A stretch of DNA of 37,130 bases from Solobacterium sp. (GTDB lineage: Bacteria > Bacillota_I > Bacilli_A > Erysipelotrichales > Erysipelotrichaceae). Location: positions 1-37,130 of the forward strand of contig JAFUCL010000003.1 of NCBI GenBank assembly GCA_017459725.1, given 5' to 3'. The notes below the pieces were generated by a model. The model searched no databases and was not told the origin of the DNA. It worked only from the letters and a program-made list of their open reading frames with translations. Each line of letters starts with the position of its first letter. Position 1 is the first letter of the stretch. This document shows positions 32,670 to 37,130 of the stretch, piece by piece. The position numbers were made by a program, and so were the translations under genes.

Positions 32670-33281
32670 TCAGTATTCAATAGCAGCGCGCCATGGGGCA
32701 GGCAGATCACCGTGCCTTCGCTCACGCATGGTGACAGTTTTGCTTTGGAAAAGGCTTTCGGGAAGCTTTACAGTATCTGTTTCTCTTCTGGGGCCTGTCC
32801 CGATTGCCAGGTTAACAAAAACCCAGGTCTCATATTCTACTTCTGTACAGCCTCTATTCGGCTTCTGAAGCAACCTTTCAAGCTCTTCATCTGTATATGT
32901 TTCCGGTATTGTCTTCTGGAATCTTGGGATGATGACTTGAAATGGAGCGATGCAGTTGTTAGCCATCATCCAGTAAAACCAGGCTCTGATACTGCGGCAG
33001 ATTGCCGCTATAGTTATGTCCTTCTTTCCCTGGTTCTGCTGGTCAACGATGAACTGATTGTAATGGATCTTTGTGCATGTCTTATATGCTGGAACGCCAG
33101 AGTTCTGCAATGTCCGCAAATACATGCTGCAGTGGAATCGGTAGACGAGAAGCGTCTGCTCAGACAAGTTTTCTGCCTGTTTTTCGGCTAAGAACCTTGT
33201 CATTAGCTCTTCTGCACTGAAAGATGGATAGATTTCTGTAGATAGTTCAGCTTGATTGATTCTTCCTGTTCTCTTTTTCAT
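32670..33281 (-). pseudogene. Truncated tyrosine recombinase (integrase), N-terminal part
   Basis: The 203-codon frame starts with an N-terminal SAM-like core-binding domain (EELMTRFLAEKQAENLSEQT, then YRFHCSMYLRTLQNSG and AAICRSIRAWFYWMMANNCI) and the beginning of the catalytic domain (YTDEELERLLQK, then VNLAIGTGPRRET, where GxRRxE-like residues hold the first catalytic Arg). Integrases of this type are 290-400 residues long. Everything after the first catalytic Arg region, including HxxR and the nucleophilic Tyr, is missing, and the last 20 residues look unrelated. It lies 140 bases inside the tRNA-Leu gene and reads in the same direction, the usual place for the recombinase of a tRNA-integrated element. 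It should be inactive. Confidence 0.8.
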
Positions 33282-33367
33282 GTTTACCTCCTGTCGAGAA
33301 CCGGTTAAGCGCGATAGATTATTTTGAAATCATCCGTGCCTGCAAAAAGATCTATTACAGGCGAAAA

Positions 33368-33406
33368 AAGGCTCCGATCTTCTCGCTTTTGCAAGATCAG
33401 AACCTT
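33368..33406 (-). terminator. Terminator of tRNA-Leu
   Basis: AAGGCTC at 33368-33374 pairs with GAACCTT at 33400-33406 (one G-T pair), with CGATCTT/AAGATC-type pairing inside and a TTTT loop. Read on the minus strand it ends in a T-run. It follows the tRNA 3' end by about 15 bases. Confidence 0.75.
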
Positions 33407-33420
33407 CAGAAACGGTTTAA

Positions 33421-33504
33421 TGGTGCGCCTGACAGGACTTGAACCTGCACGCCGTAGGCAATAGATCCTAAATCTATCGTGTCTGCCGATTTCACCACAG
33501 GCGC
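33421..33504 (-). tRNA. tRNA-Leu(UAG)
   Basis: The minus strand gives an 84-base tRNA with encoded CCA. The acceptor GCGCCTG pairs with CAGGCGC, the D arm contains GGTGAAATCGGCAGAC, the anticodon stem ATAGA/TCTAT encloses loop TTTAGGA with anticodon TAG, a long class II variable arm (TGCCTACGGCG) is present, and the T arm is GCAGG-TTCAAGT-CCTGT. It reads CUA and probably other CUN leucine codons. A TATAAT box lies about 30 bases upstream. Its 3' 52 bases are duplicated at 16687-16738, marking it as the integration site of the island. Confidence 0.95.
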
Positions 33505-33548
33505 ATATAACCGACAGATGGATTATACCATATGCCGGTCTTCTCAAT

Positions 33549-34301
33549 TTAACAGATATGGCTGAGGAAGTAAGGCAGCTGTTTGCGCCACCATGGCCAG
33601 TCATGAGCCACATCCGGTCCCCAGACATCTACCCAGGCAGGGATGTTCTTGTATCCGAAGAGCTCCTTCATGCGCAGGGTATCCTCCAGCATGGGATGTT
33701 CCCAGGCACCCTGGCCGACACACAGAATGATGTCGCGCTCACGGTACATCTGCACATAGGGATGGTCATACGGCATACCCTCAATGTAGTCCACCGGTGA
33801 ATTCATATAGACCAGTTCATCGAAGTAATCCGGGAAGCAGATTCTGGCGTTGTAGGCACCGGAAAGAGCGATGCAGCCGGAGAAGATATCCGGTCTTCTG
33901 AGCATGAAGTTTGCCGCATGGGTGGCACCCAGCGAGCATCCCGTTGTCAGGATGCCGTCAGGTCTGCCGGCGTTGGCCTGTGCACTGATTTCAAATATAC
34001 GGGGGCACAGTTCATCGGTGATGTAGTGATAGTATTTCTCCTGGTTCTCAATGCGCCAGCGGTTGTCCCAGCTCAGCGAAGACCAGGAATCCTGATCGCG
34101 GGAGTCGCAGCAGAACAGCTGCACACGGCCTGATTCGATGAAGTCGAAGATGGAGGCAACCATCCCGTTGTTCTCAAAATCAAAGAAGCGTCCGTCCTGG
34201 GAAGGGAATACGAGAATCGGTCTGCCGGCATGTCCGTAAACCTTGAATTCCATATCTCTGCCGAGGCAGGCGCTGTATTCTTTGAAGTACTCAGTTTTCA
34301 T
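33549..34301 (-). CDS. Esterase family protein (PF00756-like alpha/beta hydrolase)
   Basis: The 250-residue cytoplasmic protein resembles small esterase-D-like hydrolases. Motifs are RPILVFPSQDGRFFDFEN near residue 27 (oxyanion region), the nucleophile elbow GCSLGA near residue 122, and the catalytic His in VAHDWPWWRKQLPYF at the C-terminal end. Acyl substrates have not been defined for this group. The ribosome site is weak (GCTGGT); an extended -10 (TGCTAGAAT, complement of 34329-34337) lies about 28 bases upstream. It is divergent from the SudB gene and on the chromosome side of the tRNA, outside the island. Confidence 0.8.
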   Translation of the reverse strand: MKTEYFKEYSACLGRDMEFKVYGHAGRPILVFPSQDGRFFDFENNGMVASIFDFIESGRVQLFCCDSRDQDSWSSLSWDNRWRIENQEKYYHYITDELCPRIFEISAQANAGRPDGILTTGCSLGATHAANFMLRRPDIFSGCIALSGAYNARICFPDYFDELVYMNSPVDYIEGMPYDHPYVQMYRERDIILCVGQGAWEHPMLEDTLRMKELFGYKNIPAWVDVWGPDVAHDWPWWRKQLPYFLSHIC

Positions 34302-34381
34302 AATATTTACCAGCTTTCTGTCTAAACAATTCTAGCATAAACAATGATATACAGAAGACGCATTGAACAATGTGTAATCTG

Positions 34382-34410
34382 TTGACAAAACTTAACGCAA
34401 ATGCTGTAAA
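34382..34410 (+). promoter_or_regulatory. Promoter of the SudBA-type operon
   Basis: A perfect TTGACA (34382-34387), a 17-base spacer and TGTAAA (34405-34410) lie before the operon. The start point would be near 34417, leaving a 20-base leader with AAGGAG at 34422-34427. This leader excludes the in-frame ATG at 34419 as the main start. Confidence 0.7.
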
Positions 34411-34436
34411 GTGAATGCATGAAGGAGACACAGCCT

Positions 34437-35300
34437 ATGTATCGGATAATCAGAAAGAAACCTCTGAACCCGACCGTAACACAGATGGAAATTGAAGCAC
34501 CGCTTGTTGCCAGAAAGGCAAAACCGGGGCAGTTTATCATTCTGCGGGTGGACGAAGAAGGAGAACGCATTCCGCTGACCGTGGCAGGCACAAACGCTGA
34601 AGAAGGCTCTGTGAAGATCATCTTCCAGATTGTCGGCGCCACCACGGAGAAACTGAATCACAAAAACGAGGGAGAATATATCCAGGACTTTGTCGGTCCG
34701 CTCGGTACGGCAACCCATACCGAAGGAATCCGTAAAGTATGCATTGTCGGCGGAGGTGTCGGCTGTGCAATTGCCATGCCGGTCGCCCAGGAATTCCACC
34801 GTCTCGGTGCGGAAGTCACCAGCATCATCGGTTTCCGCAGTAAAGATCTGCTTATTCTTGAAGATGAGTTCCGGGCATGTTCAGACCGACTGGAAGTCAT
34901 GACAGATGACGGTTCCTACGGCAGACACGGCAATGTAACCGTACCGCTGAAGGAAATGCTCGATGCGGGTGAGAAGTTTGATATGATCATTACCATCGGC
35001 CCGCTGATCATGATGAAGTTTGTTGTCCTTGCCGCAAAACCGTATGATGTGCCGGTTACCGTATCCATGAATCCGATCATGATTGACGGTACGGGAATGT
35101 GCGGCGGATGCCGCCTGACCCTGCACCGGGACGGCCAGCGGGTAACAAAGTTTGCCTGTGTGGACGGACCTGATTTCAACGGGTATGAAGTGGATTTTGA
35201 TGAAGCGATGTCCCGCAACAGAATCTACATGGATTTTGAAAGACATGCGCATGAAGAAGCCTGCAATCTGTTTAAAAACGCAGCCGGAGGTGCAGAATGA
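34437..35300 (+). CDS. SudB/NfnA-type FAD and [2Fe-2S] subunit of NAD(P)H:ferredoxin or sulfide oxidoreductase
   Basis: The 287-residue protein is a ferredoxin-NADP reductase-fold subunit. It has the FAD-binding barrel (RIPLTVAGT near residue 45), the NAD-binding loop VCIVGGGVGCAIAM near residue 100 and a C-terminal [2Fe-2S] site with GTGMCGGCRLTL and FACVDGPDF. In sulfide dehydrogenase and NfnAB complexes this subunit pairs with the GltA-like subunit encoded next, and moves electrons between NAD(P)H and ferredoxin. ATG at 34437 is chosen because AAGGAG lies 9 bases before it. Its TGA overlaps the next ATG. In a fermenter it probably balances NADPH, NADH and ferredoxin, which would feed the many reductases in this window; that link is inference. 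Confidence 0.88.
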   Translation: MYRIIRKKPLNPTVTQMEIEAPLVARKAKPGQFIILRVDEEGERIPLTVAGTNAEEGSVKIIFQIVGATTEKLNHKNEGEYIQDFVGPLGTATHTEGIRKVCIVGGGVGCAIAMPVAQEFHRLGAEVTSIIGFRSKDLLILEDEFRACSDRLEVMTDDGSYGRHGNVTVPLKEMLDAGEKFDMIITIGPLIMMKFVVLAAKPYDVPVTVSMNPIMIDGTGMCGGCRLTLHRDGQRVTKFACVDGPDFNGYEVDFDEAMSRNRIYMDFERHAHEEACNLFKNAAGGAE

Positions 35301-36706
35301 CCGCAATTATCCAGAAGAAGCATGAAATGCCCACCCAGGCACCTGAGGTAAGAGCACATAATTTCAATGAAGTTGCCCTGGGCTATACGGAAGAGATTGC
35401 TGTACAGGAAGCAGAGAGATGTCTGAACTGCAAAAACAGACCGTGTGTCAGCGGCTGTCCGGTCAATATCAACATTCCCGAATTCATCGCGCATATCAAA
35501 GAACGCGACTATGAAGGCGCATATCAGGAGATTACGAAGTCTTCCTCCCTGCCGGCTGTATGCGGACGCGTATGCCCGCAGGAATCCCAGTGTGAAAGCA
35601 AATGCACACTCGGCATCAAGTTTGAACCGGTCGGCATCGGCAGACTGGAGCGCTTTGTCGCAGACCGGCACAACGCTGAAAATACCGGCACTGTGCAGAA
35701 ACCGGCTTCCAACGGACACAAGGTTGCCATTGTAGGTTCCGGTCCTTCGGGACTGACCTGTGCCGGTGATCTTGTCAAGAAGGGATACCAGGTTACCGTA
35801 TACGAAGCTCTGCATGCGGCAGGCGGCGTACTGGTCTACGGCATTCCCGAATTCCGTCTTCCCAAGGCTATTGTTGCCAGGGAAGTGGAAACACTGAAGG
35901 AACTCGGTGTGGATGTGGAAACCAATGTTGTCATCGGCAAGACCCTGACCATTGATGAACTGTTTGAGATGGGCTTTGAGGCTGTCTTCATCGGTTCCGG
36001 TGCAGGTCTGCCCAACTTCATGAATATTCCCGGTGAGAGTCTAAAGGGTGTCTATTCAGCCAATGAATTCCTGACCCGTTCCAATCTCATGAAAGCATAC
36101 CGTGACAATCCCGATACACCGATCATGAAAGGCGGCAGAGTCGCTGTCGTAGGCGGCGGAAACGTTGCGATGGATGCGGCACGTACGGCACTGCGTCTCG
36201 GTGCGGAACATGTCTCCATTGTCTACAGAAGATCCATGGAGGAACTGCCCGCAAGAAGAGAAGAAGTGGAACATGCGGAAGAGGAAGGCATTGACTTCCA
36301 GCTGCTCAGGAATCCGGTGGAGATCCTCGGCTATGAGAATCCCGAAGATCCCCGTGATCCGAAGAACGGCTTCGTAAGAGGCATGCGGATCATTAAGATG
36401 GAACTCGGTGAACCGGATGAGCGCGGCAGACGCAGACCTGTAGAGATTCCCGGCAGTGAGTACGAGATTGAAGCAGACTGTGTCATCATGGCCATCGGCA
36501 CTTCACCCAACCCGCTGATCAAGAATACGACAGCCGGACTTGAAGTCAACCGCAGAGGCGGCATTATCGTCAATGAAGAGGGACTGACCTCACGCACCGG
36601 TGTATATGCCGGCGGTGATGCAGTAACAGGTGCTGCCACGGTTATCTCCGCTATGGGTGCAGGCAAAACAGCAGCCAAAGCAATCGACGAATATCTCGCA
36701 AAGTAA
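35297..36706 (+). CDS. gltA: GltA/SudA/NfnB-type NADPH-dependent oxidoreductase subunit
   Basis: The 469-residue protein is homologous to the small subunit of glutamate synthase and to SudA/NfnB. The N-terminal ferredoxin-like part holds two [4Fe-4S] sites (CLNCKNRPCVSGCP near residue 42 and CGRVCPQESQCESKC near residue 90). The FAD loop VAIVGSGPSGLTCAG is near residue 143, and the NADPH loop VAVVGGGNVAMDAA is near residue 284. The closing FAD motif VYAGGDAVTGAATV is near residue 435. It overlaps the SudB-type gene by ATGA, forming a two-gene operon with its own promoter and terminator. No large glutamate synthase subunit is present, so a bifurcating or transhydrogenase-like complex is more likely than glutamate synthesis, though the standard database name is gltA. 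Confidence 0.9.
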   Translation: MTAIIQKKHEMPTQAPEVRAHNFNEVALGYTEEIAVQEAERCLNCKNRPCVSGCPVNINIPEFIAHIKERDYEGAYQEITKSSSLPAVCGRVCPQESQCESKCTLGIKFEPVGIGRLERFVADRHNAENTGTVQKPASNGHKVAIVGSGPSGLTCAGDLVKKGYQVTVYEALHAAGGVLVYGIPEFRLPKAIVAREVETLKELGVDVETNVVIGKTLTIDELFEMGFEAVFIGSGAGLPNFMNIPGESLKGVYSANEFLTRSNLMKAYRDNPDTPIMKGGRVAVVGGGNVAMDAARTALRLGAEHVSIVYRRSMEELPARREEVEHAEEEGIDFQLLRNPVEILGYENPEDPRDPKNGFVRGMRIIKMELGEPDERGRRRPVEIPGSEYEIEADCVIMAIGTSPNPLIKNTTAGLEVNRRGGIIVNEEGLTSRTGVYAGGDAVTGAATVISAMGAGKTAAKAIDEYLAK

Positions 36707-36780
36707 ACGAAGAATGCAGGCAGAATGATCCGACTCTTGTCAAGTAGACAAGGAAAATAAATCACTGTACAGACATCACA

Positions 36781-36820
36781 AAAATATGGAGGATAGGGTA
36801 ACCTGTCCTCCATATTTTCT
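36781..36820. terminator. Terminator after the SudBA-type operon
   Basis: AAAATATGGAGGA (36781-36793) pairs with TCCTCCATATTTT (36806-36818), with AGG/CCT inside, and TTTTCTT follows. It stands between the convergent gltA-type and transposase genes and can act on both strands. A separate hairpin CTTGTC/GACAAG lies at about 36735-36751. Confidence 0.85.
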
Positions 36821-36898
36821 TGGTGTCGATTGCGCTTTCTTGTAACATTGCCTGAGTTGAACATTATGAAAACATCTTTGCCTTAGTTTTGTTGTGGT

Positions 36899-37130
36899 TT
36901 AAGCTGCAGTTTGGATCACTGCATCCTGTTTGGATGCGATCTTATCCCAGTATTTCCTGATTCGTTTGTTTTCGGGGATCGGATAGATCTCCGGTGCTTC
37001 TTCAGTTTTCATTGCCTGCAGTGCAGCTTCCCTGATCTGTTTCGGTGTCTGGGCGTTGAACCGTTCCTGCAACCGTTCTTCATTGTAGTAACGGATATAA
37101 TCTGCTATGGCGTTGATCAATGACTCTTCA
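36899..37130 (-). mobile_element. IS3-family transposase OrfB, 3' end (runs off the window)
   Basis: The last 77 or so codons are visible, reading INAIADYIRYYNEERLQERF then NAQTPKQIREAALQ, the usual C-terminal end of the IS3-family DDE integrase (the YIxxYNxxRxQ segment following the catalytic Glu). The frame stays open to the window edge at 37130, so this is a partial gene, not a proven pseudogene. The terminal inverted repeat on this side cannot be fixed without the other end; candidates lie between about 36735 and 36895. Confidence 0.82.

Noticed and set aside
30686-32725. 679-codon open frame on the minus strand opposite the SDR genes
   Set aside because: It is antisense to two well-supported SDR genes with ribosome sites and motifs, crosses a terminator, and most of its translation is low in recognisable motifs. 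Only the part beyond 32560 is kept as a separate observation.
35297-36706. Glutamate synthase small subunit making glutamate
   Set aside because: There is no large subunit, and the gene is coupled to a SudB/NfnA-type partner, so an electron-transfer complex is more likely.

Overview
The window looks like the chromosome of an anaerobic, fermentative Bacillota, plausibly an Erysipelotrichia- or Clostridia-type gut commensal. The evidence is strong AGGAGG-type ribosome binding sites, TTGACA/TATAAT-type promoters, short intergenic gaps with ATGA/GTGA stop-start overlaps, moderate GC, a GPH-family sugar symporter, a SudBA/Nfn-type flavoprotein pair and many small oxidoreductases. The genus cannot be fixed from the sequence alone.

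Left part (1-11.4 kb). A tartrate/D-malate-type dehydrogenase faces a LarA-like (DUF2088) protein across a shared promoter region. A coupled operon follows on the minus strand: prsW-like intramembrane protease, sseB-like protein, nagA. On the plus strand come a Nudix hydrolase overlapping an aldo-keto reductase (AKR), then a three-gene coupled operon (ATC-hydrolase-like, SRPBCC-like, polytopic membrane protein), then a MATE exporter. A LysR regulator (minus) closes this part.

AKR block (11.5-16.5 kb). Divergent from the LysR gene is a seven-gene operon: AKR-A, AKR-B, SnoaL-like protein, two small flavoproteins, AKR-A', AKR-B'. It has a recognisable promoter and ends at a 10-bp-stem hairpin. 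The A/B and A'/B' pairs have matching lengths (281 and 288 residues) and matching motifs, which suggests an old duplication of a two-gene unit.

Island (about 16.7-33.5 kb). An intact tRNA-Leu(UAG) gene lies on the minus strand at 33421-33504. Its 3' 52 bases are repeated exactly at 16687-16738, beside a terminator. A truncated tyrosine recombinase lies just inside the tRNA end. This is the usual layout of an element integrated in the 3' end of a tRNA gene. A third, 41-base copy at 17822-17862 lies in a 176-bp direct repeat (one mismatch) that brackets a higBA toxin-antitoxin pair. The rest of the island is a glycoside locus: AraC-type regulator, GPH symporter, two GH78 alpha-L-rhamnosidases, an unusual GH3-plus-alpha/beta-hydrolase fusion of 1103 residues, the 3' remnant of a sugar isomerase, and two extended SDR proteins, one with a C-terminal zinc ribbon. 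I infer import and stepwise dismantling (deacylation, deglycosylation, redox change) of rhamnosylated, acylated plant or microbial glycosides.

Right flank (33.5-37.1 kb). This holds a PF00756-type esterase, the SudB/SudA (NfnAB-like) flavoprotein pair with its own promoter and terminator, and the 3' end of an IS3-type transposase running off the window.
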